From Ostreococcus lucimarinus CCE9901 (Eukaryota > Chlorophyta > Mamiellophyceae > Mamiellales > Bathycoccaceae), in NCBI RefSeq assembly GCF_000092065.1, contig NC_009364.1, forward strand, positions 496,001-560,000: 64,000 bases of DNA, in the 5' to 3' direction. This document shows positions 37,031 to 47,041 of the stretch, piece by piece. The notes beneath the pieces were generated by a model. It was not told the DNA's origin, did no database searches, and saw only the letters and a list, made by a program, of their open reading frames with translations. Each line of letters begins with the position of its first letter. Within the stretch, counting starts at the first letter, position 1. Both the position numbers and the translations under genes were made by a program.

Positions 37031-37233
37031 CGACGACGCTCGATGACGTCGTCGACTTTGACGACGAATGGGTGTTTCTCTGTACAGTACCGTAGTGTAA
37101 CTTTGACGCGACGACGATCGCGATGTAATGGACGACGCAAACGCGCGCGCCGACGCGGCGCGCCACTTCAAGACGCACGCTCTGACGACAGCGCGCGAAC
37201 GAAAAACGACGAACGCGCGCTCGCACCGAAATC

Positions 37234-37983
37234 ATGTCGCAACCCGAAGAGAGCCAACCGATGGATTCGCAACCGACGCCGTCGCAAGGCGCCGTCACCC
37301 TTCCCGAATACGCCGCGCCAGAGTGGTTGAACTCCGCGGGCGCGAGTCAGCGCGGGTTCTTCATCACGCGACAAGGCGCGAGCGAAATCGCGCTCGCGAG
37401 CGATGAAGCGCAGAAAATCATCGAAAGCGCGGCGCCGGAGTGGAAGAAAGGACACGGCAAGGACGACGCGAAGCCGTACGAGAGCGCGAAGATTGTTTCG
37501 TTGCCCGACGTCGACAACGCGGCGTACGTCGCTTTGGAACCGAGCGATTGTTCGACGGATGTCGGCGCGTTGGCGACGTGGATCGTCGAACAATTGGGCG
37601 AAGGCGCGAAATTCTTGCAACGTCCAACGCACATCAGCCGCATGATTCCCGTCGAGGGCATTTCGGGTGAGCTGGATCTCGTCGCGCTCGCCGCAAACGT
37701 CTTGCCGAAACATTTCGACGCCATCCGTCGTCGCGGTTTGCGATCGGCGACGTACGAGGTGATTTACGAGGAGTTGCATCCATCCGTGCACTTGTTTCCG
37801 AGCATCGTGAACGCGGCGATCGGGGACTGTCTGCCGGAAGGATACGAGATCGATCTCAAAAAGCCTTCGCACTCGATCATTTGCGTCGTCGCCGGCGCGA
37901 CGGCGTTCATGTCCGTCGTCGAGCACTATCGCGAAAAGTCGAAGCACTTCGCGTTGCACAAAGCGTTGAGTGCGGCGGCGTGA
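37234..37983 (+). CDS. THUMP domain protein, Tan1/THUMPD1-like
   Basis: The predicted protein has 249 residues. The C-terminal half matches the THUMP domain: FLQRPTHISRMIPVEGISGE, ATYEVIYEELHPSVHLFPSI, GYEIDLKKPSHSIICVVAG and FMSVVEHYREKSKHFALHKAL. Yeast Tan1 and human THUMPD1 are RNA-binding adaptors for N4-acetylation of cytidine in tRNA by Kre33/NAT10. The N-terminus has a Gln/Ser/Pro-rich start and a domain with VALEPSDCSTDVG. No catalytic domain is fused. The first ATG is 37234. Confidence 0.78.
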   Translation: MSQPEESQPMDSQPTPSQGAVTLPEYAAPEWLNSAGASQRGFFITRQGASEIALASDEAQKIIESAAPEWKKGHGKDDAKPYESAKIVSLPDVDNAAYVALEPSDCSTDVGALATWIVEQLGEGAKFLQRPTHISRMIPVEGISGELDLVALAANVLPKHFDAIRRRGLRSATYEVIYEELHPSVHLFPSIVNAAIGDCLPEGYEIDLKKPSHSIICVVAGATAFMSVVEHYREKSKHFALHKALSAAA

Positions 37984-38100
37984 GTTCTCGCCCGCGGGAC
38001 GGCGAAAGCGTCGTCAATCAAGACCATGATGACTACCGATACAAATCTTTCAATACAACAGAATCAAATCAAAGAATATAAAGAATGAATCGCTCCGCGC

Positions 38101-39621
38101 TCACGGCTGGGCGCTGAAATCGCTTCGACTCGACGTTCGCCGAGGCCGTCGCGGTTTGTTCAGATCGAGCGAAAGTCGACGACTTAATACCGTCAGCGAC
38201 ACGAATCCTAAACCTATGACCACGAAAGGCCAAACATCTCGCCCGGGCGTGCCCGGTTTCATCGCCACCATCATCGCCACCAAGGAACCGCCGATGAGAG
38301 GCGCCACGCCTCGAGCGGCGTTGCCAAAGGTTCCGCTAAAGCCATTCACCGCGCCCAGCGTGTCCCTGGGTGAGGCGTTGTTCAAAATCAGCGAACTCCC
38401 GCCCATGATGATCGGACCGCTCATCCCACGCGCGAGACCGAGGCAAACGACGGCGACCCATGTCCACGCCTTGGACTTTTTCGCCGCGACGTGCGCGATC
38501 GGATGCAGCGGAAACGCCACGGCGTTCACCAGCAACGCGTACGTCAACAGCGTCACGATGCCGTACGCGCGACAGAGTCTGGTGAACAGAAACACTTGAA
38601 ACAGTAAAATAACGCACCCCATCACGGTGCCGAACGCACCGATTTCCAGCGAAGTCCAACCCAAACCGCCGTTCGCGACGGACGTCGCCATCCAAAGCGG
38701 CGTCATCTCCGCCCCGCACAAGACGACGGCGGTGCACCCCACCTGCGACGCGATCGCCGCGCGCACGTTCACGTCGCGCCACCACACGACCTCGTCCTCT
38801 ATACTTTCCACAGCCTTCTTCGTCGCCGCCGCCGCGTCCGCGTCCACCGCCGTCGTCTCCGCCGCGGCGTCGTCTTCGCTCGCATCCGGAAGCAGCTCCA
38901 ATTCCACGACGACCTCGACGTCGTCTCTGTTTCGATGCTTATCGATCTGCATCCACCCCCTCGCGTACGCCATCAACGTCGGCGCCGCGAGCGCCGCGAT
39001 CCATATGTTGCTCAAAAAGAACGGACGTCGCCTCAAAAACGTCGGGCACCGCGCGCCTCGCTCGCCCTCGAACGCCTTCCAATTTTCGCACGGCTCGCTC
39101 AACGCCGCCGCCAACGCCGGCGCCAGCGCGCTCGCCACCCCGTACGCCACCCCCGTCGTCGCGAACGCCCTCGCCACGTTCGTCTCGTCGCTCACCAGCG
39201 CCAACGCCGGTTTCTGCATCACCACCATCCCGTCCGCCAGCCCCTGGCACGCGCGCGCCGCGAACGCGCCGCTCGTCGTCCTCGCCATCGCGAACGCCGC
39301 CGTCGCGATCGCGTGCGCCACGCCGCTCGCGCATATCGCGCGTTCGAACCCTCGCGCGTCGCCCAGCCGTCCCCACGCCAGCGACGACGCCCCGCTCGCG
39401 AGCGGTTTCGTCGCCGTGAGCGCGCCGGCGACGAGCGCGCGCGAAGCCTCGCTCGCCTCGGGCCGCAGCGCGCGCGCCGCGAAGTACGCCGTGCTGAACA
39501 GCGCCGTCGTCCCGGCGATGGAGAGCATCGAGAACATCTGCACGACGGCGATCGTGCGCCAGTCCAGCGGCGTCTCGTCCGCGGGCGCGCGCGCGAATTC
39601 GAACGCGCGACGACGCGTCAT
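38101..39621 (-). CDS. Major facilitator superfamily transporter, ZIF1/TPO1-like
   Basis: The predicted protein has 506 residues and roughly 12 hydrophobic helices in two halves. An acidic central loop (LPDASEDDAAAETTA) separates them. MFS marks include SSLAWGRLGDARGFERAIC after helix 2 (the G-x-x-x-D-x-x-G motif), the RACQGLADGMVVMQKP segment and GGSSLILNNASP in the second half. The pattern resembles eukaryotic ZINC INDUCED FACILITATOR-like carriers; the substrate is not predictable. ATG 39621 is used. Another in-frame ATG at 39873 would add 84 Arg-rich residues encoded largely by the repeats at 39812-39867, and overlaps the divergent gene's alternative start. Confidence 0.8.
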   Translation of the reverse strand: MTRRRAFEFARAPADETPLDWRTIAVVQMFSMLSIAGTTALFSTAYFAARALRPEASEASRALVAGALTATKPLASGASSLAWGRLGDARGFERAICASGVAHAIATAAFAMARTTSGAFAARACQGLADGMVVMQKPALALVSDETNVARAFATTGVAYGVASALAPALAAALSEPCENWKAFEGERGARCPTFLRRRPFFLSNIWIAALAAPTLMAYARGWMQIDKHRNRDDVEVVVELELLPDASEDDAAAETTAVDADAAAATKKAVESIEDEVVWWRDVNVRAAIASQVGCTAVVLCGAEMTPLWMATSVANGGLGWTSLEIGAFGTVMGCVILLFQVFLFTRLCRAYGIVTLLTYALLVNAVAFPLHPIAHVAAKKSKAWTWVAVVCLGLARGMSGPIIMGGSSLILNNASPRDTLGAVNGFSGTFGNAARGVAPLIGGSLVAMMVAMKPGTPGRDVWPFVVIGLGFVSLTVLSRRLSLDLNKPRRPRRTSSRSDFSAQP

Positions 39622-39993
39622 TAAGTGACGACTTGAACGCGAATCCGCGCGCGTCTCGTCTCGTCCGCGGGCGCGTCTGCGAATTCGAAGATTCGCAGAC
39701 GCGCCATAAAGTGACGACGCGCGCGCGAATCGCGACGCCGCGCATCGCGACGCGACGCACGACACGCGATGCGGTGCGGCGAGACGCTCGCGACGCGCGC
39801 GCACGACGCGCGACGCGCGATTCGAGCGCGCGAATTCGTGACGCGCGATTCGAGCGCGCGAATTCGTAATCATCGATCGCGTCGTCGGCGCGCGCGTCGC
39901 GGACGTCTCGATGGACGCGCGGGCGCGCGCGACGCGCGAGCGCGCGCCGAGGCGACGCCGGAGACGTCGGGGATCGATTCGGACGACGGCGCG
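39622..39993. repeat. Repeat-bearing divergent interval (372 bp): 28-bp tandem duplication and 15-bp-stem hairpin
   Basis: This spacer lies between the MFS start (39621) and the unknown + strand gene (39994). It holds a perfect tandem duplication of 28 bp (39812-39839 and 39840-39867), and a perfect 15-bp inverted repeat with a 6-nt loop at 39670-39705. It also holds a diverged direct repeat: the sequence around the MFS start codon (39612-39632) recurs at 39697-39718. Open frames from ATG 39873 (minus) and ATG 39769 (plus) extend the two flanking genes into it, but they encode low-complexity Arg/Ala sequence. I see no other gene. Confidence 0.75.
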
Positions 39994-41370
39994 ATGAAGA
40001 GCGGGACGGCGGGCGCGACGGGGGGGCTGCTGGCGAGCTTTTTAGCCATGCGGCGCGGGTCGAGATTCGCGCACCAAGAGTTCTGCGCGCGGTGCGCGAG
40101 GGCGCATCGCGAGCGCGGCGTCTCGGTGACGGACGCGAGGCTGGAGAGCGCGATGATGGGGCTGTCGAGCGCGATGAAGTTCGGGACGAGCGAACAGGAC
40201 GCGTTCGCGAGCGCGGTGGCGATGGTGACGCTGACGCTGTATCGGTTCGATCGAATCGAAGCCGAGGGCGGGGAGGGAGAGGGAGAGGGAGAGGGAGAGG
40301 GAGAGGGAGAGGGAGAGGGAAGGTTGAGCGCGCGGACGTTGGAGGAGGCGAGAAAGCGCGTGGAAGAGGATAAGGAGGCGATGGGGATGTTGAAGTACAT
40401 CGAGATGACGAATAAGAACGCGGATGAGGGGTACACGCTTCGCAGGATGGAGCTCGAGCGACGATTCGCGAGCGGGGGCGAAAAGCGAACGCCGACCCCG
40501 GGCGAGTCCATCATGCGGATGAATTGCAAGCTCACGCTGTTGACGAGGGAGATGATAGAACTCGAACGCGGGATCACGCACGCGAGAAGAGGGCTGGAGG
40601 CGATGGAGGACGTCGACGCGACGGTGGACGAGACTGAAATTATTGAAATCGAGGCGCAACAGCAGTTGGCGTTGGCGTGGTGCACGAGAGAGCGCACGCC
40701 CGCGCGAGAGCTCGCGGCGGACATGCTCGTCGCGTTTTTCAGCGTCTTGACGAACCATCCAGTGGGGTACCGCGAGTTCGTTCGCGCGGCGCGAAGCGCG
40801 TACGAGGCTGGGATCTCTGCGGATGAAATCACGGGCGCGCTCGACGCCCCGGAATTCGACGTCGAGGGCACGCAGCGAGGGATGTTCGGTCGCGCCGCAG
40901 ACGCGCCAAAGATCTTCGCCGGCTTAGTCACGACAGCGTACGTGGCGTTCGAGGCCGAAGGCTTGCCTCTGCCTGCCGCTGCGAAAGGGGATGAAGATTT
41001 ATTCGCCTACGCCTCGCATCCGCGCGCATCGGACGAAGACGCCGAGTTCCAGCGACCGACAGACGAAGACACGAGACGCGCCCGCGCGCGAGGTTTGCGA
41101 AAGGCTGTCGAAGGTTGGATGGCGATGGATCGCGACGAGCTCGCGAACGAAGTTAGCGCGTCGCTATCGATCGACGAATCGATCGACGACGACGCGGCGC
41201 AGCCTTTCGCGGGATCGACGACGACGAAATCGACGGCCCCGGGCGACGGCTCTTTCGCCGTCGTCCGCGATGAGGCGTTTGGTGCTTCCTCCATAACACT
41301 CGTCACGCTACGACACCAGCGTAACATCGTGAGTTTCGTGCGAAACGATCTCGCCGTCCAAGGCGCTTAG
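39994..41370 (+). CDS. Unknown protein with Gly-Glu tract
   Basis: The predicted protein has 458 residues and no recognised domain. Its N-terminal half is mostly helical: FAHQEFCARCARAHRERG, a Gly-Glu run encoded by a GAGGGA repeat (40267-40320), then long charged helices (EARKRVEEDKEAMGMLKYI). The second half has ordered-looking helical sequence (ADMLVAFFSVLTNHPVGY, KIFAGLVTTAYVAFEAEGL). The C-terminus is acidic and Ser/Thr-rich. It lacks a clear signal or membrane span. An in-frame ATG at 39769 would add 75 Arg-rich residues. I cannot assign a function. Confidence 0.6.
   Translation: MKSGTAGATGGLLASFLAMRRGSRFAHQEFCARCARAHRERGVSVTDARLESAMMGLSSAMKFGTSEQDAFASAVAMVTLTLYRFDRIEAEGGEGEGEGEGEGEGEGEGRLSARTLEEARKRVEEDKEAMGMLKYIEMTNKNADEGYTLRRMELERRFASGGEKRTPTPGESIMRMNCKLTLLTREMIELERGITHARRGLEAMEDVDATVDETEIIEIEAQQQLALAWCTRERTPARELAADMLVAFFSVLTNHPVGYREFVRAARSAYEAGISADEITGALDAPEFDVEGTQRGMFGRAADAPKIFAGLVTTAYVAFEAEGLPLPAAAKGDEDLFAYASHPRASDEDAEFQRPTDEDTRRARARGLRKAVEGWMAMDRDELANEVSASLSIDESIDDDAAQPFAGSTTTKSTAPGDGSFAVVRDEAFGASSITLVTLRHQRNIVSFVRNDLAVQGA
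40267..40320. repeat. GAGGGA microsatellite (Gly-Glu tract)
   Basis: About nine tandem GAGGGA hexamers inside the unknown gene encode alternating Gly-Glu, with strong purine asymmetry on the coding strand. The length is a multiple of three, so the frame is kept. Confidence 0.92.
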
Positions 41371-41451
41371 CCGCCGCGGTGTAACAACGAGATTTCCGAG
41401 GTCCCGACGCGAACCCAACTTCTAACCGCAAACCACCGCGCTCGGCCGACA

Positions 41452-41919
41452 ATGGCGGCGACGGTCCCGTTCGAAACGATCGATGAGTTCATCAACGCGC
41501 TCGCGAAGATTGAACTGATTCATCGACTCATAGCGAAACACGACGCGGATGACAGAGAAACGCTGGCGCCCGGCGACGATTTCTACCTTACCCCGACGAG
41601 CATTCAACGCGTGTCGCCGCGCCATAACAGATACGAATTGCTTTTCACATCCTACAAAGTGCGACAACCGCACCGCGACGCCGTGGACCAGCTGGGCTAT
41701 CTCGGCGCCGACATCAAACTCGGTTTCGACGCCGTTCGCGGCACGCAGAGCGCGAGTCTGTGCGAAGACAACAAATCGGACCGGGACATCAACGATGCAT
41801 TCTACGACAAGTGCGTGAAACGCGCGAGCGAAGTTCTCGGCGTCGAGTATCCGAGCGAATGGCTCTCGAAGTACTGCGAATTCGTCGCCAACCATTGGCC
41901 AAAGTTACCGTATCGTTGA
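41452..41919 (+). CDS. Small conserved-looking protein of unknown function
   Basis: The predicted protein has 155 residues and is acidic, ordered and free of low complexity, unlike shadow frames of this window. It begins MAATVPFETIDEFINALAKI and contains DDFYLTPTSIQRVS, NRYELLFTSYKV and VGVEYPSEWL-like segments (LGVEYPSEWLSKYCEF). There is no signal peptide, membrane helix or known motif. Balanced codon use and an ATG preceded by ACA support a real gene. The function is unknown. Confidence 0.7.
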   Translation: MAATVPFETIDEFINALAKIELIHRLIAKHDADDRETLAPGDDFYLTPTSIQRVSPRHNRYELLFTSYKVRQPHRDAVDQLGYLGADIKLGFDAVRGTQSASLCEDNKSDRDINDAFYDKCVKRASEVLGVEYPSEWLSKYCEFVANHWPKLPYR

Positions 41920-41985
41920 GTCTCCGCGCGCGCGCTTCCTTCGTACATAGATTACACACAGACTACGCATCACAGACTACACACA

Positions 41986-42552
41986 TCACAGGCCCGCCTC
42001 GCGTCGCAGTTCCTCGAGGGCTCGCTTGGCGTACGAGCACGTCGCGTCCACGTGTCGCGCGAGCGCCACCTTGTAGCGATCCTCGCGCGTCCGGCCCGGA
42101 AGCTCGCCGAAAATCTTGCGCGCGACGACGAACTCCACGCACCCTCGCACCGCCTTCTTCCCCAATCCGCGTCCTCGAAGCGCTTCCGGCGTCCACGTGT
42201 GTTCCACCACGAACGTCTCGATCGTCGAGCTGCATTCTCCCGACGCGTACGCGAAGCTCAGTCCTCGCTCGTCGGGCGCCGGGTCGACGCGCGACGCCAC
42301 GGCTGACAAAATCTCGATCTCAGCGCTCTTCGGCGCGACCGAAAGCGCGCACGCGCGCGCGTGATCGAGTTTCCGCCGACTTCCGTCGTCGTCCCGCGCC
42401 GACGGCGCGCACCGACACGCCATCGCGCGATCGAGGTCGAGCGGTTCGTTGAGGACGCTGACGCACCAGTACGCGTCCGAGCCGTCGCCGCCCGCGGTGG
42501 GCGACCACGCGCCGTGGGCGCGATCGAAAAGGTCGGCGTCCTCGTCGGGCAT
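41986..42552 (-). CDS. GNAT-like N-acetyltransferase (NATD1/YjdJ type)
   Basis: The predicted protein has 188 residues. The C-terminal region has the small GNAT signature: VEHTWTPEALRGRGLGKKAVRG is the acetyl-CoA pyrophosphate-binding loop (R-G-R-G-L-G-K), followed by a later VDATCSYAKRALEE strand-helix. The preceding 90 residues hold an acidic N-terminus and the LSFAYASGECSSTIETF sheet. An insertion (ARKIFGELPGRTREDR) lies between the loop and the last strand. The NATD1/YjdJ class is uncharacterised. It diverges from the Cys-rich protein with 90 bp between. Confidence 0.78.
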   Translation of the reverse strand: MPDEDADLFDRAHGAWSPTAGGDGSDAYWCVSVLNEPLDLDRAMACRCAPSARDDDGSRRKLDHARACALSVAPKSAEIEILSAVASRVDPAPDERGLSFAYASGECSSTIETFVVEHTWTPEALRGRGLGKKAVRGCVEFVVARKIFGELPGRTREDRYKVALARHVDATCSYAKRALEELRREAGL

Positions 42553-42642
42553 GGGCGTCGAGGCGCGTCGAAGGACGCGCGCGCTCGATCCGCGCGCGGC
42601 GCTGTGGGGCGCGTCGCGTCTTCACACGTCGCCGCCGCGAAC

Positions 42643-43536
42643 ATGTCGATCCCCGATCGACCGCGCGCGCGCGGTCTCGCGTCGGCGCGGACGATACTGT
42701 TCGTCGTTTGCGCGTTCGCGATCGCGCGCGCCGCGCGCGTGGACGCTTCGGCGACGCACGCGCGGCGCGCGATGTCGTCAACACCATCGTCCGAAGCGTC
42801 CGTCGACGACGCCAAACTCCGCGCGGACTTCGCGCTGGAGGACTCCGCGCGCGCGGTGGACGTCATCGTGTACGAGGGTCCGGCGTACGACGGGTGCTGC
42901 CCGCTCGCCGGGAAGAACGAGGTCGAAGGCGGCGAGGAGATGCTCGCGTGCTGCTCGAGCGGAGGGTGTTGTCCGAGCACCGAGCCCGGCGGCGGGTTCG
43001 GGAAACATTTAGCGTGCTGCGAGAGTAAACAAGGGAGCGAGGAGCACAATAGAGCGCGATCAAGGGTGTGGTACTCCGGGCCGTCGTACGATGGGTGCTG
43101 TCCGAACGCCGATGGGGATGATTTGGCGTGTTGCGGCGCGAGCGCGGGGTGCTGTCCCGCGGACGGCGGTCGAAGGCACTCGTGTTGTCCAGATCTTCCG
43201 GTCGTACCGGCGGTCGCGCAAGGGCAGGACGAATACGAGTACGAAGACGCAGTCGATGATGGTGAGGAGCGCGAAGAGTGGGGACGATCGACGTACGACT
43301 CACAAGGTTTAGACGGCGAGGGCGAGTCGTGGACCAAGGGCGGTCGCGCCGGTCTGGAGGAATACTCTGACGTAGAGGACACATCAGTGGATGAGAATAG
43401 CTCGTCCACGATGTACTTACAACTAGCGGCGTGCGTGTGTGTGGTGGTGTGGGCCTCGGCGTTAGCCGCGGGGACGTTTTACGCACCGACGGATGGGCGC
43501 CGGGACGACGCACAAGAACACTTGCGGTTGATTTAG
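42643..43536 (+). CDS. Cys-rich (CC-repeat) single-pass membrane protein, unknown
   Basis: The predicted protein has 297 residues. A signal-like hydrophobic N-terminus (TILFVVCAFAIARAARVDA) leads to two repeats that begin with Val-Trp/Glu-x-Gly-Pro-(Ala/Ser)-Tyr-Asp-Gly-Cys-Cys-Pro (about residues 80-115 and 143-180). Each is followed by ACC and GCCP motifs. Together they give seven Cys-Cys pairs in about 100 residues, a layout reminiscent of granulin or chitin-binding knots but with different spacing. An acidic stem follows, then a C-terminal transmembrane helix (LAACVCVVVWASALAAGTF) and a short cytosolic tail. I infer a type I surface or endomembrane protein; the function is unknown. Confidence 0.72.
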   Translation: MSIPDRPRARGLASARTILFVVCAFAIARAARVDASATHARRAMSSTPSSEASVDDAKLRADFALEDSARAVDVIVYEGPAYDGCCPLAGKNEVEGGEEMLACCSSGGCCPSTEPGGGFGKHLACCESKQGSEEHNRARSRVWYSGPSYDGCCPNADGDDLACCGASAGCCPADGGRRHSCCPDLPVVPAVAQGQDEYEYEDAVDDGEEREEWGRSTYDSQGLDGEGESWTKGGRAGLEEYSDVEDTSVDENSSSTMYLQLAACVCVVVWASALAAGTFYAPTDGRRDDAQEHLRLI

Positions 43537-43611
43537 AATTTTTAGCTTGTCAGAATAGTGAATTAAGGCGTGATGAATTACATTTCTCCTAACGAGTGCA
43601 AAATGTGATTT

Positions 43612-46600
43612 TTAAGCGGTTTGAGCGACGGCGACTTCCACAGCCGCGCGGCTCGCGACGAGGTTTCTGTCGCCGTAGACGTCGTCGATGCGAGAGGTTT
43701 GCGGCCAGAACTTGTGAGAGCGAGTCCATTCAACCGGGAACGCACCGAGATCGCGCGGGTACGGGCGGTTCCACTCCTTCGCGGTGACGACCTCCGCGGT
43801 GTGCGGGGCGTTCTTGAGAACGTTGTTCTCGCGGTCCACCTTACCGTCCTCAATGTCGCGGATTTCACCACGAATCGCGATGAGAGCGTCGCAGAATCGA
43901 TCGAGCTCCGCCTTGGACTCGGACTCGGTCGGCTCAATCATCAACGTACCGGCGACCGGCCAAGACATCGTCGGCGAGTGGAAACCGTAATCCATCAAGC
44001 GCTTCGCGATGTCCGCGACTTCGACGCCGGTGGCATCCTTGATCGGGCGCATGTCGAGGATGAACTCGTGCGCGCACGTGTCGTTCTTGCCGCTGAAGAG
44101 CACCGGGTAGTAATCCTCCAAGCGCTTGGACATGTAGTTGGCGTTCAAGATGGCGCGCTTAGACGCGTTCGCCAAACCTTCGGAACCCATCATAGCGATG
44201 TAAGAGAAGGAAATCGGTAAAATGAGCGCGGATCCGTACGGGGCAGCCGCGACGACACCGAAGGGCTTGTCCCCGCCGACGGCGACGGCACCATCCTTCA
44301 TGGACGGGTGATCCGGCATGAAGGGCGCCAAGTGCGCCTTGACACCGATCGGGCCCATACCCGGGCCACCACCACCGTGCGGAATGCAGAAAGTCTTGTG
44401 CAAGTTCAAGTGGCACACATCCGCACCAATGAAACCCGGAGAAGTCAAACCGACTTGGGCGTTCATGTTGGCGCCGTCCATGTACACTTGACCGCCGTGT
44501 TGGTGAATGACTTCGCAAATTTCCTTGATGTCTTCCTCGTAGACACCGTGCGTCGACGGGTACGTAACCATGAGAGCCGCCAAGTTCGCGGAGTGCTTTT
44601 CGGCCGCAGCCTTGAGCTCGGCGACGTTGATGTTACCCTTGGCGTCGGTGCCAATGACGACGATCTTCATGCCGCACATCGCGGCGGACGCCGGGTTGGT
44701 ACCGTGCGCGGAAACCGGGATGATGCACACGTCACGGTGGTGGTCACCGCGAGATTGGTGGTAGGCACGGATACCCATCAAACCAGCGTACTCACCAGAC
44801 GCACCAGAGTTCGGCTGGAGGGACATGGCGTCGAAGCCGGTGATCTCGCAGAGTTGCTTTTCGAGACCGCGGAACATCTCTTGGTAACCAAGCGTTTGAT
44901 CTTTCGGCGCGAACGGGTGAATGTTCGCAAGCTCCGGCCACGTGATCGGAATCATTTCAGTCGTTGCGTTGAGCTTCATCGTGCAAGAGCCGAGAGCGAT
45001 CATGGAGTGAACCAAGGAGAGATCCTTCTCTTCCAAGCGCTTGAGGTAGCGCACCATCTCGTGTTCACTGTGGTACTGGTTGAACACCGGGTGGGTCATG
45101 AATTCAGACTTACGCGCCATCGGCATGGTCGTGTTCACAGACGGCGCAACTTGCGCGACGGTGGGCGCGGCAGCGCCACCAGCGAACACCTTGAAGAGAG
45201 CGTCGACGTCGGCGATTTCTGTGGTTTCGTCAAACGCCAAAGAGACGTGGTCGGCGTCCATCTTGCGAATGTTGATGCCAGCGGACGCGCACGCCTTGAC
45301 GATGGCATCCGCGCCACTCGGGCACTTCAGCGTGACGGTGTCGAAGAACTCCGGGGTGGTGTTCTTGAAGCCAAGCTTTTCGGCACCGGCGGCGAAGACG
45401 GCGGCAAAGTCGTGCGAGCGCTTGGCGATTTGCTTCAAGCCCTCCGGACCGTGGTAAACACCGTACATGGCAGCTATGTTGGCCAACAACGCTTGCGCGG
45501 TGCAAATGTTCGAAGTCGCCTTGTCACGACGGATGTGTTGCTCGCGCGTTTGCATCGCCATGCGAAGCGCCGGCTTGCCTTCGGCGTCGATGGACTCGCC
45601 GATGATGCGGCCCGGCATCAAACGCTTGCAGTCGTGCGTCGTCGCCAAGAAGGCAGCGTGCGGACCACCGTAGCCCATGGGCACGCCGAATCGCTGAGAT
45701 GAACCGATGACGATGTCAGCACCCCATTCACCCGGAGGTTGTAACATGGTGAGCGACAACAAGTCGGCGGCGGCGACGACGCGAATGCCGTTGGCTTGCG
45801 CCTGGGACACGATGGGCTTGTAGTCGATGATCGAACCATCCGTGGCCGGGTATTGCACGAGAACGCCGCAGACATCCTTCGCGGTGTAATCGAAAGAGTT
45901 CTCATCGCCCACGACGGCTTCGAGACCCAAACCTTCGGCGCGCGTCTGCACCACCGCGATGGTTTGCGGGTGGCACTTGTTCGACACGTAGAACTTCGGC
46001 TTCTTACCGCGGTTCAACGCAGAGCACATCGTCATCGCCTCCGCCGCAGCCGTGCCTTCGTCCAACAACGACGAGTTAGACAGCGGCATGCCGGTCAAGT
46101 CGGTAATCATCGTTTGAAAGTTCAACAACGATTCCAGGCGTCCTTGCGACGCCTCCGCCTGGTACGGCGTGTACTGCGTGTACCACCCCGGATTTTCCAA
46201 AATGTTACGCAAAATCACCGTCGGCACGTGCGTGCCGTGATACCCGGTCCCGATGTAGTTCTTAAAAACCTTATTCTTGCTCGCCATGTTCTTCATCATC
46301 GTCAAGAATTCGCTCTCCGTGAGCGGCTGCGTGTACTCGCCCATGTCCATCGTCTTCTTCAGGCGAATATTTTCCGGCACCGTCGCGTCGATCAGCGCGT
46401 CGATGTCCTTGAACCCGATCACCGCGCACATCTCCGCCACTTCTTGCGTCGTTCCGGAGTTATGTCGTCGCTCGAACGTGTCCAGCGGCTTCAGCGCTTC
46501 GGTCGAGACCGCCCGCGCGCCGGATGCGATGAGCGACGTCATCCCCCCTCTCGCGCGCGCCGTCGTCGCGGCGACGCCCGCGCTGCGTCGCGCGATCGCC

Positions 46601-46761
46601 GCGCGCGCGCCGTGGGCGTACGCGCGACCGTTCGCGAGCGCTCGAGCGCCCGCGGGCGCGCCGATCGCGCTCGTGACGGACGGCGACGCGGCGACGGGCG
46701 CCGATCCCCCCTGGAGGCGCGCGATGCGCGTCAACGCATCGCTCGCGCGACGACGAAACAT
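43612..46761 (-). CDS. GLDC: Glycine decarboxylase P protein (mitochondrial)
   Basis: The predicted protein has 1049 residues. An Arg/Ala/Ser-rich presequence of about 80 residues precedes a full-length P protein: [17 protein letters not shown], the N-terminal half with [10 protein letters not shown] and [20 protein letters not shown], and the C-terminal half with the PLP site [21 protein letters not shown] (Lys near residue 789). This decarboxylates glycine and passes the aminomethyl group to the H protein. In algae it is the core of photorespiration. The first true ATG is 46761; earlier in-frame codons are not ATG. A 280-bp upstream spacer has no gene. Confidence 0.96.
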   Translation of the reverse strand: MFRRRASDALTRIARLQGGSAPVAASPSVTSAIGAPAGARALANGRAYAHGARAAIARRSAGVAATTARARGGMTSLIASGARAVSTEALKPLDTFERRHNSGTTQEVAEMCAVIGFKDIDALIDATVPENIRLKKTMDMGEYTQPLTESEFLTMMKNMASKNKVFKNYIGTGYHGTHVPTVILRNILENPGWYTQYTPYQAEASQGRLESLLNFQTMITDLTGMPLSNSSLLDEGTAAAEAMTMCSALNRGKKPKFYVSNKCHPQTIAVVQTRAEGLGLEAVVGDENSFDYTAKDVCGVLVQYPATDGSIIDYKPIVSQAQANGIRVVAAADLLSLTMLQPPGEWGADIVIGSSQRFGVPMGYGGPHAAFLATTHDCKRLMPGRIIGESIDAEGKPALRMAMQTREQHIRRDKATSNICTAQALLANIAAMYGVYHGPEGLKQIAKRSHDFAAVFAAGAEKLGFKNTTPEFFDTVTLKCPSGADAIVKACASAGINIRKMDADHVSLAFDETTEIADVDALFKVFAGGAAAPTVAQVAPSVNTTMPMARKSEFMTHPVFNQYHSEHEMVRYLKRLEEKDLSLVHSMIALGSCTMKLNATTEMIPITWPELANIHPFAPKDQTLGYQEMFRGLEKQLCEITGFDAMSLQPNSGASGEYAGLMGIRAYHQSRGDHHRDVCIIPVSAHGTNPASAAMCGMKIVVIGTDAKGNINVAELKAAAEKHSANLAALMVTYPSTHGVYEEDIKEICEVIHQHGGQVYMDGANMNAQVGLTSPGFIGADVCHLNLHKTFCIPHGGGGPGMGPIGVKAHLAPFMPDHPSMKDGAVAVGGDKPFGVVAAAPYGSALILPISFSYIAMMGSEGLANASKRAILNANYMSKRLEDYYPVLFSGKNDTCAHEFILDMRPIKDATGVEVADIAKRLMDYGFHSPTMSWPVAGTLMIEPTESESKAELDRFCDALIAIRGEIRDIEDGKVDRENNVLKNAPHTAEVVTAKEWNRPYPRDLGAFPVEWTRSHKFWPQTSRIDDVYGDRNLVASRAAVEVAVAQTA

Positions 46762-47041
46762 CGCGCGCGGGCGGTCTTGAGCGCGCGAGAGCGCGGGCGA
46801 AGCGGTCGGCGCGTGCGAGGCGCTCGAGCGTGCGTCGCGGCGACGGGCGCGCGCGAATGCCGCGCGACGCGCGTCGCGACGAGTGGATAATCTTTTTCCA
46901 GGGGTGACTCGAGGGGTGACTCGCGACGGTTCGTGACTCAAGAAAGCGATCCGATCCCCGACGGTTGGCGACCGGGTCTGGACGCGTTTTGGCGCTGCTC
47001 CGCGTTTCGGCGCCGTTCTAATCAAAAGAGGCTAAAGCGCG
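46762..47041 (-). other. Spacer upstream of GLDC, no gene seen
   Basis: This GC-rich interval holds only the promoter of GLDC and the 3' flank of gatB (both on the minus strand). A repeated AGGGGTGACTCG-type element occurs at about 46902-46931, where two GGGGTGACTCG copies stand 11 bp apart. No coding frame with recognised sequence was found. Confidence 0.5.

Noticed and set aside
39353-39380. GTTCGAACC sequence resembling a tRNA T loop
   Set aside because: It lies within the MFS coding region and no matching acceptor, D or anticodon arms flank it.
40267-40320. Possible CRISPR-like or regulatory short-repeat array
   Set aside because: It is an uninterrupted hexanucleotide microsatellite without spacers, inside a coding frame that it preserves.
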